Assembly: GCF_001649575.2 (NCBI RefSeq)
Contig: NC_051433.1
Span: 24,351,229 to 24,415,228 of the forward strand
Length of the DNA: 64,000 nucleotides
Source of the DNA: Kryptolebias marmoratus
Lineage: Eukaryota > Chordata > Actinopteri > Cyprinodontiformes > Rivulidae
Direction of reading: 5' to 3'
Each line of letters opens with the position of its first letter. The first letter of the stretch is position 1. Below, piece after piece: positions 1-10,297 of this stretch. The position numbers were made by a program, and so were the translations under genes. The notes below the pieces were generated by a model that made no database searches, was not told the DNA's origin, and saw only the letters and a list, made by a program, of their open reading frames with translations.

Positions 1-611
1 GGAGGACAAATTAAATGGGTGGCGCATCACACACCATTTAATCCTATTAATAATTAAGCAGGGCAAATGTTGTGCAGATCATGTACTTAAAACATAGAGT
101 TCAGTGAGGAGGTCAAGAATGATTACACAATACGGGCTGACAGGCAGCAAAAAAAGCATTTGTTCACCAGCAATTAGCCTAAATGATAAAGTAATGCACT
201 CCCATTAATGGAGAAAAGCAGAAGCCTAAATCTGCAGACACAACATCCCTTGCTGCAGATAAAGGGATTCATTTAATGAGGACTTCATGATCTCCTAATT
301 TCTTCAGTTCAGTTCTGTGGATATTCTTGTGGCTCATTCATATGCTGCATGGCTGAATTTAAAAACAAGCACTCCTAAATCTATATAAACCCTTCAGCAG
401 TCATTGTTTTTTATGAATTTATAATCTCAATATGATGTCTAAACTATGTGTGAAAGCAGCAAGGACCAGCCCTGAGGACATCCTGTGACAGATATCAGAG
501 GCTGAGTCTTTGACCTCCAGGTGAAGCTTCCCAAGGCAACAAGGTTTATCAATAATTCACTGCACCGCCAGTCATGTTAACACTATCCTTAAGCGCACTC
601 ATTATGTAGCT

Positions 612-633
612 CACACACACACACACACACACA
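612..633. repeat. (CA)n microsatellite
   Basis: About eleven uninterrupted CA units, of the kind common in fish genomes. Confidence 0.95.
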
Positions 634-1684
634 TTCAACATGCATGCAAAAACACAGGTGGTACTTCTCTTCAGGCTCTCAAGTAGCGCTCTGAGGTTAG
701 ACAGCAATCCTCATTATCTCGTAACATCCTGACGAGCTGCAGGTAATAAGAAAGAGAGCAGTGGCACTTGAGATGCATTCACACTTCCCAAGATGCATGG
801 GATTGTCTGCAAAGTGCATTTCTTTTTCAGTTCAGCTCTTGGCACTGAATGGAAAGAAAATATGCAGCAGCTGTGAAAAGAAAAAGAAAAATCCCTTCAC
901 ACAGACTGGCAGAAAAAAAGAGGTAAACTTCTTCCACAACCATTCAACTGTTCCACTTTATGAGCACCACGGCTGCTGCTCAATAAATCCTTTATCATTG
1001 CGCTTTTATAGGGAGATTTGATCTCAGCAGGCTGTTCGGCGAGCGAGGGGGAGGGAGAGTTTCTGCAGTGTTTGAGGAGACAAACGCAGCACTGTACACG
1101 GAACACAAGTTAACTCGAAGCCTATCATCATGTGGGTGTGATAATGCTTGTGGCTGAATGATGCTCACTCGTGTGGTGAGTAATCACAGCCTGAGAGGAG
1201 CTCCGCTGTGGAGCTCCCTCAGCTCATGCCATTCAGTGTGGGCTGTGGTGTGTCACAAGTCTGATTGAGACGTCTTCATGGGCTCTATCTCAATAACATC
1301 AATAACACCACACGTGTCATATTCAGACCTCTCAGAAATGACTTATCATTGCTGTTTAAAAACCTAAATTCATTAGGGTTTAGTAGACTTGGGCATCAAT
1401 TTGATCGGTAAGCACCAAACAGCTGTAGAAGTAAAATAAGGACTACTGAAGTTTTTTATATAAACTGCTTCCTGTTCTTGTAAGCCTGGAAACTGTTCAG
1501 AGCTCTTAACAAAGGGCTTTTCATTTCTTCACAGATTGAGCTTCATTTTTGACAATGGTCCATCATATTTAACAAAACAAACTCATCATCATCAGGAACA
1601 GGGTTGTTAAAGAACAGTGTAGCTGACCTGTTGATTTTTACTGATTCTCAAAGTGCAAACACACAAAATGTGACCATTATGCAC

Positions 1685-1723
1685 AGCAGCCCACAGCGTG
1701 CAAGACGCATGCTGTGGGCTGCT
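1685..1723. repeat. 17-bp near-perfect inverted repeat (hairpin)
   Basis: Arms at 1685-1701 and 1707-1723 are complementary over 17 bp with one G-T wobble and a 5-nt loop (AAGAC). The loop is much shorter than in a typical microRNA precursor, and the arms end abruptly, so a cruciform or transposon relic is more likely than a microRNA. Confidence 0.85.
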
Positions 1724-2919
1724 AGTTATCAGATGAAATGATGCAAAGCTTTGATTTTTTTTCTCTCTCTCTGCCTTGTAGAAGAGAAAAAACTACAAAT
1801 TGTTTTGTGCCATTTCATCTGAAATTCTTCAAAACATGAAAGACAGAGCAGCAAAGGAAGAATGGCAGTTTTTACACCATGCCTTTAAAGTCTGTAACAG
1901 ATGTTGATGTGAACATTCATCCATGCATCCATCCATTATTTTTCATCAAGCTTCTCTGAGATGATTTTAGTTTTTGTCATCTGTCTGTACTGGGAAATTA
2001 AATCAGCTTTGCAGCATCTGAGCAGACTTTATGATGGCATAAACTACAGAATTCATCTGGATGCTTCTGTTTACATGATATGGTGTTTTGTTTGTCCAAA
2101 GAATGGTCTTAATATATGTCAACAGCTGGAAGTCGCAAATGTAGATAAAGTAAACTTTGCAGTCACATGAAGATTATAGCTGTTAAATTAGGAAAAATTG
2201 AAATTTTGAAAATGGTTGTCGATAGGAGAACCTTTTTTTTCATGCAGTGGAGACATAAGAAGCAGTTTAATGTGTGTTACCAAGCATAAAATAAATGTAT
2301 TCTATGAACAGCACGAAGAGACACCTGAAGTATTTTTGTTACCTAACAATATTCCTGGGGTGGGAGGTAGCTACATCGATGCACACAAGAGTGTATTACC
2401 TGTGTGTATCAGAGGTCTCACCTCTAATGTACACTGAACACGGGTTCTGAGATGTTGATTATCTGCGTAATGCCATTCATGAAGTTGAGAACAGCAAGCA
2501 TAACCTTCAGACAAAAATGGTTTGCTGTGAGTGGTGGATCAGTTCCAGCAGCTTTGGCAGCTGACCCTATCTCTGCCAGGCAGCCCGGCCTCTTTGATAA
2601 GGAGGAAAAGGCCTTCAGAAAAGAACAGTGCATCACAGATAGAAACCATTTTCATTCAATAAAGAAAACACTGGGTTGGCTTTGAGAGCTGGTGGCAGCT
2701 CAGGTTACACTTGTGTTTGAAAATTGTTATCTAAAAACGGTAGCGTTGATGCTGGAGACAGGAGGCAAAGTGAAACTCAAGGTGAGCACAGTCCATCTTA
2801 CAAGAATGCCTGGCAGCTGGATAAGCAAAAGACTTCAGGTCTTTGGCACTAAACACATTTGGCTGCAGCCAGAGGTTTACACACACTCATCAAGGCAATA
2901 ATTTTATATTAATATTAGG

Positions 2920-5332
2920 TAGAGGAGCAAAGTAGCAAATTACATTTACTCACGTCACTGTAATTGAGTATGATTTTTGTGTATTTGTACTTTTTAGGTT
3001 GTTATTTCAAACTATACCTTTACTTTTACTTGAAAATGTTTTATTTCAAGAATTGTACTTACTTACAATTGGAAGTCCTATCCATTACTGAACATAAAAT
3101 GCAAACATAAACATGTGAAATGGAGGATCTGATCAGAAATTATGACAAGCTGTGACGGAGGAGCTTCTTAAAGCGCTCAAAAGAGAGAGAGCTAGAGAGA
3201 GGTAGAGGAGCTCTTGTAACTTCTGGTCAATTTAACCTGAAGGCAACAGGAGGGTTAAATAAAACTATAGCGATTGTGTACAAACTCCAGCCACTCTGCT
3301 TTGTCCACTAACATTGGATTTAACTCAGCAGACATTCACTTGCAGGCAGCTAAACCTCCACCATGATTTCTGTTCAAGTCGAACTCATACAATGAAATAA
3401 ACTCCTGGCCATATGTAAGAGACACTCTGGCAACAAGTTAAAGGAAGGAAGCTGCTTCATTTTACTGTTAGCTGTGTAAGCTCAGAGAGACTCAGACCTG
3501 CAGCCTGTGGTGGTGAGTTTAAAACACATTTGTTTGGTTTATAAGTTAAAACAAAACTTTTATGGTTTAATAAGAAGCTTTGTGAAAATTAGTTGAACAT
3601 CAGTGCCTGACACTTTTAATGATAGTTAGAAGCTAGTAGGCTAACAAGTGATCAATTATTCTAACTTTATAACATGACATGATCATCAACAGAGCATCAT
3701 TAACTCATAAACTCACATCTGAAAACATGTTACAGAATCAATAAGTGGACAGTTTCTGGTCTAATAAACATACTGGCTGATGAAAAATAATACTGAATTT
3801 ATTGAGAATAAATAAAAACGTATTTTTTTTGATAACTGTAATTATAGTCTGCTTATCTCAGTAGACCAGCTAGAATCCCACATCAGCTGATTATTCACTC
3901 CATGGCATAGGTTTAATGAGTTTTTTTTTTGTTTTTTGTTTTTTTTAATTATGTTGGGAAACCATGTCCCAGTCAAATTACCAGCCAATAAAGTTTAAAT
4001 AAGAATATTTTTATTAACAGTCACAATCAGCAGCTGTCTGAATGTCAATGGGATAGTTCAATTTTTATTTGTGGTTTAGATATTTTGCACAATGCACGCA
4101 CTTATTTTTACTGTAGCCTAACTGCAGCTTCTTGAGGTGCAAAGTGTGCGTGTATTCATGTTTTCAAGCACATTTGTCATATTTGCTGAGAATTATGTGA
4201 GTTAATACTACACTAGATCTGGTCAAATAGAATGATTTTACTTAAAATTAGATCCATAAATTATATTTTATCGATTAAATGATAAAATAAAAATATATCC
4301 CTGAACAAATATTGTGTTGTGGTTAAATACACAAATTAAAACACCAACATTTGATCAGCATCTAATTGTGGAGCACTGACTGACTTTTAACATGACTGTA
4401 ATTTTTAGTTTTGTGGTATTTGAAAATGTGTTTCTTTAAAATCTTGCTGCAGCAGGTGTAACTTTGTTATGTCAGCCTGATTTTTGTATTTGGGATCTAA
4501 TTAAGAAAAGAACTGATGCACAGACAGAGCTTTTTACTGATGGTTTTAACTAAGGCTGAACTTATTATTTGCAGTGGAACAGCAGGTGATGAGTCCGGTC
4601 TCTGTTACCATAGTGATCTAACCAGTCTCAAACCCAGCCTCTGTTACCATGGTGAAAGAAATCCTCCTCTGTGATCCTGAAAACTCAGACTTTCAGCTCA
4701 TCCTAGCAGCAAACTGTTAACCTCACATTGTAGTCCAGCCCTCTGGTAACCCACCGACCAGCATCAGAACCTCATGAAACCTGAACGTCTTTTTTAATAG
4801 AAGCATGACACATATTCAAACCGTCCACTGTTTTAAAAGTCATGTTCATGCCCCTTTATATCTCTGTGAGCAGGGACTGTCTCATTGCAGCCACAACAAT
4901 GAACTTTATTTGAAACCCAGAGCAGAGTAGGTCATTTAAGAGTTTTTCTACCAGCTGCTTTGTGGTTTCTCCAATGTTTTGTTTTTTATCCAGCTGAGCA
5001 TCGAGGGATGGTCTGAACTAAAATGAGAATTTATTTTCCTTAAAAGGTTTAAATATCACATGTGTATGTTTTATTTTGTAATTGCATATTAAATTGTGAA
5101 GCTTTAATTTAAGAGTTTGTTGGAGAAATAAAAAATTCCTCGTCCTTTGTCTACCAGATGTCCTGCTGGGAAAACTAACTTTTATTCAAAGTAAATTTTT
5201 AATGATTTACTTCTTACTTTCACTTCAGTAGACTTTTTTTTTTTACAAGTAACTTTACTTGTAATTGAGTAAAACTTCGGAGTAACTGTACTTTTACTTG
5301 AGTACATTATTTTAGTACTCTTTCCACCTCTG
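2920..5332. mobile_element. hAT-like non-autonomous element with 8-bp TSD
   Basis: The right end, read inward, begins CAGAGGTGGAAAG and the left end TAGAGGAGCAAAG, forming short imperfect terminal inverted repeats. Both subterminal regions are rich in ACTTTTACTTG-type motifs, as in a common fish hAT family. The flanks ATATTAGG (2912-2919) and ATTTTAGG (5333-5340) are an 8-bp target duplication with one mismatch, the length expected for hAT. No transposase-like ORF is visible in its 2.4 kb, so it is non-autonomous. It sits inside the left arm of the Tc1-like element, so it inserted later. Confidence 0.75.
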
Positions 5333-5918
5333 ATTTTAGGTTTTCAATAAACAGGGGTTTTTTCCAGGGTGAAATGCTTATACAGTATTCAACTTTAATG
5401 ACTTTTAAAACTAAGAATTTGGGTGCACAAGTTTGAATTTGTTGTGGATTTTCTCCAATTTATATCACCTCAAAATAATATATGCACTTTTAAATAAACA
5501 CATACATTCATGTAAATCCTTTATTGGGTGGTGCTAAAGGGTCAACAATGTCTTTCAGCTTGACAAGCCCAAGGGCTATAAACTTCTTGTTAGTGATCAT
5601 GAGTGACTGCAGCTGGCAGTTTCTCTTTTAACAGGATTAAAAGGATTTGCTTGACAGCAGTCATTTCATTGCTCAAAATAATGAGAAAGTCTAAAGAACT
5701 CTGTGAAGATTTAAGAAAGAGAGGAAACTGGTTTGGATGATCAGGAAGTACAAAGGCCCATGAATTAAAAACTGCTGGGATACCAGTGTGCGTGTGTGTG
5801 TCTCTGACCACAGTGAAGCCAGTTTTACTTTATCATGGACTGAGAGAAAAACAGCCCCTGCTCCATAAGTGACACATTCAAGCTTGATTGACAAGCCAGA
5901 TGCCTTCTGGAGAAAAGG

Positions 5919-6463
5919 TGAAAAGGTTTCATGATCTCACTGAAACCAGGAAGATAGAGCACATAACACCAGTTTTAAAGTCCCTACACTGGCTCCCTGT
6001 AGCTCAAAGAATAGACTTTAAAATACTGTTGTTAGTTTATAAATCACTGAACGGTTTAGCACCACAATACATTAAAGATCTGTTATCGCTGTACCAACCG
6101 TCTAGACCCCTCAGATCTTCTGGTTCTGGACTGCTCTGCATCCCCAGAACCAGAACCAAACGAGGAGAAGCAGCTTTCAGTTTCTATGCACCACAAATTT
6201 GGAACAAACTTCCAGAAAACTGTAAAATAGCTGAAACACTGGGTGCCTTTAAATTTCAACTTAAAACCCACCTGTTTAGAGTAGCTTATGGCTAAATTAG
6301 GGTTAGAGTGCGGGTTTTTATTGTCTTCAATGTTTTTCTCTTTCTTACTGTTTATTCATTGTCACATGCTGTTTTTATTTTGTTTTTTAATTATGTAAAG
6401 CACCTTGAAACCCTTGCTGCTGAAATGTGCTATACAAATAAAATTTGATTGATTGATTGATCT
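5919..6463 (+). mobile_element. L2-type LINE, 5'-truncated, with 3' tail
   Basis: An ORF reading to 6295 ends with the C-terminal region after the reverse transcriptase of fish L2 elements: ITPVLKSLHWLPVAQR, then NGLAPQYIKDLL, APQIWNKLPENCK and LKTHLFRVAYG. The 3' UTR ends with an ATACAAATAAAATTTGATTG-type tail and repeated TTGA/TGAT units, the usual L2 end in fish. Only the last part of ORF2 is present, so the copy was 5'-truncated on insertion. It lies within the Tc1 transposase, between codons for FWRK and NETKI. The ORF is open over about 125 codons, suggesting a fairly recent insertion. Confidence 0.85.
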
Positions 6464-6705
6464 AATGAGACAAAGATTAAGCAATTTGACCACAATGACA
6501 AGACACGTGTTTGGAGGCATGAAGGTGAGGTGTCCAAACCCAAGAACACTATACCATGTGTCAAGTATGGTGGTGGTAGCATCATGCTGTGGCTCTGGTG
6601 CATTGCACAAAGAGGATAAAATAACGAAAAAGGTTACTTCCAAAATATTCAACTTCACCTCAAATCAACAGCAAGATGGTTGAAACTTTGACCAAATTCT
6701 CATTG

Positions 6706-6898
6706 TGGTTTTGATTTGTTTTGCCCACATGCAGAGAACTGTCAGGAATGAAAACCAGAATAAAAGTTTAACAGATTTATGAATGCGATTTTGGTAAGTA
6801 GATTTTCTTGAGCTGGGAACCAGAAGCAGGCAGAAAGGCATGTGGACGTTCTGGAGCGGAAAGAACAGCGGGAACTCTGGAGGTAAACAGGAAGTGGA
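6706..6898 (-). repeat. truncated 3' LTR of the gypsy element
   Basis: About 193 bp closely match 8723-8928 in the same orientation, including the shared GGTTTTGATTTGTTTTGCCC end. Homology stops near 6898, where integrase-derived sequence begins. This is therefore the downstream end of an LTR (with a minus-strand polyadenylation-type AATAAA in the sister copy) whose first 490 or so bases are missing. Confidence 0.8.
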
Positions 6899-6899
6899 C

Positions 6900-8640
6900 T
6901 GTTCTGTTCTGCGTTGCGATGGAGAGCAGAGACTGTCTGAGACCAGATGTGCTTACATTGGCGGATGTGGTGGTGGACAGAGGTGACTGAGATGTCCTTC
7001 TCATCTGCCTGGAAAAGAGGTGGTTGGTATCCTAGGGAGACTTCAAAGGGAGAGAAACAGGTAGCTGCAGAGGTGTGTGAATTGTGGGCATACTCTACCC
7101 AAGGGAGAAACTTGTTCCAGTCGGATGGGTTGGTGGATGTGAGACATCTGAGGGTTGATTCGAGTTCTTGGTTCATTTGTTTTGTCTGACCGTTGGATTG
7201 GGGATGGAAACCTGAGGAAAGGGAAACCTTTGCAATGAGAAACACAAAACTGCTTCCAAACCTGGGAGATGAGTTGTGGCCCACGGTCAGACAGAACTTC
7301 TTGGGGTATGCCATGAAGACAATACATGTTTAACCAGAACTTGAGCCATTTGAAAAGCTGATGGGAGTTTCTGGACAGGGATGAGATGGCAGACCTTTGA
7401 AAAACGGTCAGTGATGGTTAAGATGGTGGTCGTACCTTGAGATGATGGAAGTTCGGTGATGAAATTGAAGGCGATGTGAGACCAAGGACACTTCAGGATT
7501 TCCAGGGGTTGCAACAGACCAGTGGGGGGTTTGAGGGATGGTGTGGCAGGCCAATACATGTTCCTTGACGTCCATATGTAAAGATGGCCACCAGAAACGA
7601 CGGGAGATTGTTCTACTGCTTCCAGGGTCAGCTGAAAATTTTGAGGAGTGGAAGCAGTGTATTAGACAGGAACGGACTGAGGATGGGACGTAGATACAAT
7701 TAGGTGGACAGGTGGACAAGGTCTTCAATCTCCCAGGAGAGAGAGCCAATGGTGCAGCTGGGTGGAAGAATGGGGACAGGTGCTTCGTCTGAGTGAGCTG
7801 GTGAGTATTGGCGGGACAGGACGTCGGGCTTGGCGTTTCTGGAACCTGGACGGAAGGAAATGGACAGATTTAAATGGGTGAAAAACAGGGACCAACGGGC
7901 GTTTGGCTGATTGTAGGTAGGATAGGTTCTTGTGATAAGTCCAAACCAGCACAGGATGTTCAGCGCCCTCCAGCCAATGACGCCATTCCTCAAGGGCAAG
8001 CTTGATAGCGAGGAGCTCCCGATCCCCCACGTCCTAATTCCTTTCGGCGGAGGAGAGACTACGTGAAAAGAATGCACAGGGGTGATGTTTTTCATTGGGA
8101 CTGGAACGCTGAGACAGGACAGCACCAACTCCGGTGTCCGAAGCATCCACCTCGAGGATGAACTGTTTATTATGGTCAGGTTGAATGAGAATGGGAGCCT
8201 GTGAGAACTTTTCCTTGAGTTTAGAGAGGGCGGCGTCAGTTTCCAGAGTCCAGGAAAATGTGGTTTTAGTGGAGGTAAGAGCAGTCAGGGGGGCGGCAGT
8301 CTGACTGTAGTTGTGAATGAATCTGCGATAAAAGTTTGGGACTCATAAGAAGCGTTGTAACCGTTTCCAAGAGTCTGGTATGGGCCAGTCCAGAACCACC
8401 TTGATCTTTTCCAGATCTGACCAAACCTGTCCGCCCTCGGGAATGTATTCTAAGAACATGACGGATGGTTTGTGGTTTCTCGGCCTTGACAAATAGGCAA
8501 TTTTCAAGAAGGCATTGGAGGACTAAACAGACGTGTCTCTGGTGGTCTGTTTTAAAGGACCAAAATATCATTGAGGTAAACAAAAACAAAAATGTTCTAA
8601 ACAAAAACAAACAAAAAAAAATCGGAGAACTTACTCATGG
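6900..8640 (-). pseudogene. gypsy pol remnant (RT, RNase H, integrase)
   Basis: Reading on the minus strand from about 8610: an RT fragment starts at VYLNDILVF, where the catalytic YxDD motif has become YLND. Next come the RNase H motif [15 protein letters not shown] (near 8030-7980) and the linker leading to KPDVLSRQ. The integrase region follows with [20 protein letters not shown] (near 7440) and [10 protein letters not shown] (near 7190), stopping after LHRNAEQN near 6903. The sequence has several frameshifts, and the RT fingers and palm and the integrase C-terminus are absent. In an intact element these domains reverse-transcribe and integrate the element; this copy cannot. Confidence 0.85.
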
Positions 8641-8720
8641 GACTGGAGTATAGTTTGTTGTTCTCCTACAGTCTTCCTGAGAGCCTCTGCTGGATCGGTT
8701 TGACCAGACTTTTCTGTCAT
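8631..8720 (-). pseudogene. gypsy gag N-terminal fragment
   Basis: The minus-strand ATG at 8720-8718 opens 29 codons beginning MTEKSGQTDPAEALRK, which resembles the DPAE-LR start of fish gypsy gag proteins, and ends at a stop near 8631. It lies 2 bp inside the 5' LTR end at 8723. Immediately beyond, sequence resumes in reverse transcriptase, so most of gag, the protease and the RT N-terminus were lost in one deletion. Confidence 0.6.
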
Positions 8721-8722
8721 GG

Positions 8723-9972
8723 TGGTTTTGATTTGTTTTGCCCACATGCAGAGAACTTTCAGGAATGAAAACCAGAATAAAAGTTTAACAGATTTATTAA
8801 TGTGATTGTGTTAAGAAGATCTTCTGGAGCTGGGAACCGGAAGCGGGCGGAAAGGCGCGTGGACTTTCTGGAGCGGGAAGCCAGGGAGCAGGAGGAACAG
8901 CGGGAGCTCTGAAGGTAAACAGGAAGTGCTGAACCAGAATGAGTGAACAGAAAACGGGCTTACTTTGCGAGTGGTGATTGTCCGCCAGGGGGTTGGTCGG
9001 TGAAAGGATCTGTGGTCTTGTATTACCGGTGGGTTTGCGGAGAACAGAGACTGGTGACGATCAGTGGATGAATCCAGGAGTGGAGCTGGTTCGGTCGGTT
9101 TTGCGGGTGTAGCGAGGAGGAGGCCAGGAGACTGCTGTGCCAGCTGGGAGTTTTACTCGTAGGAAACGGACTGGAGCGAAAACCAGAGATAAGTGTGGAA
9201 AAACAACCTGGAGCGAGGAACAAGAACACAAGGTAAGATTCAGCCAAAGGAGAGAGAATCTCATCAGGAACTAGGAGGGCTAACTAGGTGGGCTTTTGCA
9301 CCTTAGGCTAACAGTCTAGTGTTGAAGGGCTGGCAGCAGACTCGATGTGGGCAGGCCCACATGACTCCACTTCAGTGTTGCCAGGTGTACGATAATTATC
9401 GTATTTGTACAATAATTTTGCCCTCTGTACGATGTACGATCAATAATCCCAAAAGAGGCCAAATATACGATAATTTGACCATTCCGTGAATGTGTGGTTG
9501 TAATCGGTTGTAATCAGCCTGTCACAACTGCCTGTCAGGGTTTTTTTTTTGTGAACCCTGAAGGCATCTGTTTCTGGAAACAGATGCACGATTGGCTGGA
9601 AGTTTCAGCCAGTCGGGCTTTTATAAATGTGAGCTACGAGTGACGTGTTTGCATTTGCCTCAGAACAACGGCCATGATTGGCTGAATAGTCTGCTGCGCC
9701 CGCCCCATGAGTGAGGAAAAAAAAAAAAAGAAAGAAAGAAAGAAGCAGAGCCAGTCTGGAAGAAGAAGCGCTGAGTACCTGTCAGACACTATTCAGCACT
9801 AGAGTGACTTTAACGCATCAATAGACTTGTTATTTTGGTTATGATGGGTGTACGATAATTTCCCTCAAAATACAATAATTTTATGTCTCTGGTACAATAA
9901 TCCTACATTTCTGACCTGGCAACACTGCTCAACTTAGAGAGAGAGAACTGACCAGGACAGATCCTAACACCA
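8723..9972 (-). repeat. 5' LTR of the gypsy element, with a MITE inside
   Basis: Bounded by TGGT (8723) and ACCA (9972). Without the nested 555-bp element and its 8-bp duplication it is 687 bp. Positions 8723-8928 match the truncated 3' LTR. A minus-strand AATAAA near 8795-8800 is a plausible LTR polyadenylation signal. Confidence 0.7.
9373..9927. mobile_element. 555-bp hAT-type MITE
   Basis: Terminal inverted repeats start CAGTGTTGCCAGGT at 9373 and, read inward from 9927, CAGTGTTGCCAGGT, 14 of 14 identical. Flanks CTCCACTT (9365-9372) and CTCAACTT (9928-9935) form an 8-bp duplication with one mismatch, as expected for hAT. The subterminal regions repeat TACGATAAT and TACAATAAT motifs. There is no ORF. 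It lies within the 5' LTR of the gypsy element and is one of the youngest layers of the nest. Confidence 0.85.
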
Positions 9973-10297
9973 ATTGTGTGTTCTAACAGGACACTGATCT
10001 CAAACACACATCAGAACTGGTGTCTGATTGGATAAAGCTGCTAATTGCTTCTGGAATTGCCTACCCCAAAGTTGTTAAATATTAGCCAGAATTATGCCAG
10101 AAGGTTGCTAATGGACACACAAAAAAACTTGCGATCAGAGTGCAACTTGGACATTTAACTAAAATTTAGTGGAGGGTGTATGTATATATTTTAGCATTTG
10201 TGGATAAAAGAAAATCCTTAATATATTCAAACTCATCCCACCCTTGAAAACTTGCGGTTCAATTCAACTGCTAAAAGACGAGTGTATGTAAACCTCT

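Larger units (their letters stand above)
1..2870. other. non-coding flank, no gene recognised
   Basis: No ORF here resembles a known protein and I see no exon with paired splice sites. The stretch holds a (CA)n microsatellite at 612-633 and a near-perfect hairpin at 1685-1723, listed separately. The first 300 bases are AT-rich with several TAAT and ATTA cores, which would fit regulatory DNA but cannot be established from one sequence. Confidence 0.6.
6706..9972 (-). mobile_element. Ty3/gypsy LTR retrotransposon, internally deleted
   Basis: The element reads on the minus strand. Its outer ends are TGGT at 6706 and ACCA at 9972, flanked by ATTG on both sides (6702-6705 and 9973-9976), giving a 4-bp target duplication. 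The 5' LTR is 8723-9972 (about 687 bp once the nested MITE and its TSD are removed). The 3' LTR is cut down to about 193 bp (6706-6898). The internal part keeps the first 29 gag codons, then jumps into reverse transcriptase, RNase H and most of integrase. It is inserted in the Tc1 transposase segment, in the sequence ACCAAATT...GTGTGTTC. Confidence 0.85.
5681..10085 (+). pseudogene. Tc1-like transposase, decayed and interrupted
   Basis: Three segments translate to parts of a Tc1 transposase. The start at 5681 gives MRKSKELCEDLRKR, resembling the family N-terminus. Segment 6466-6693 contains NETKIKQFDHNDKTRVWRH followed by the strongly conserved GGGSIMLW motif near 6569. Segment 9977-10085 contains DTDLKHTSELVSDW, the region around the second catalytic Asp. 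An L2 copy separates segments one and two, and a gypsy element separates two and three. Internal stops and frame changes are present in each. The protein would cut and paste DNA at TA sites, but this copy cannot be functional. Confidence 0.8.
2871..10297 (+). mobile_element. Tc1-like DNA transposon, split by nested insertions
   Basis: The outer ends carry inverted repeats: 2871-2891 and 10277-10297 match as reverse complements at 19 of 21 positions and contain the GTTTACATACACT-type core seen in Tc1 elements of the Sleeping Beauty group. Decayed transposase segments lie between them. Removing the insertions leaves about 1.2 kb, close to the normal length of a Tc1 element. The insertions are hAT-like 2920-5332, L2 about 5919-6463 and gypsy 6706-9972. 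The exact outer boundary, including the TA target site, is uncertain by some tens of bases. Confidence 0.75.
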
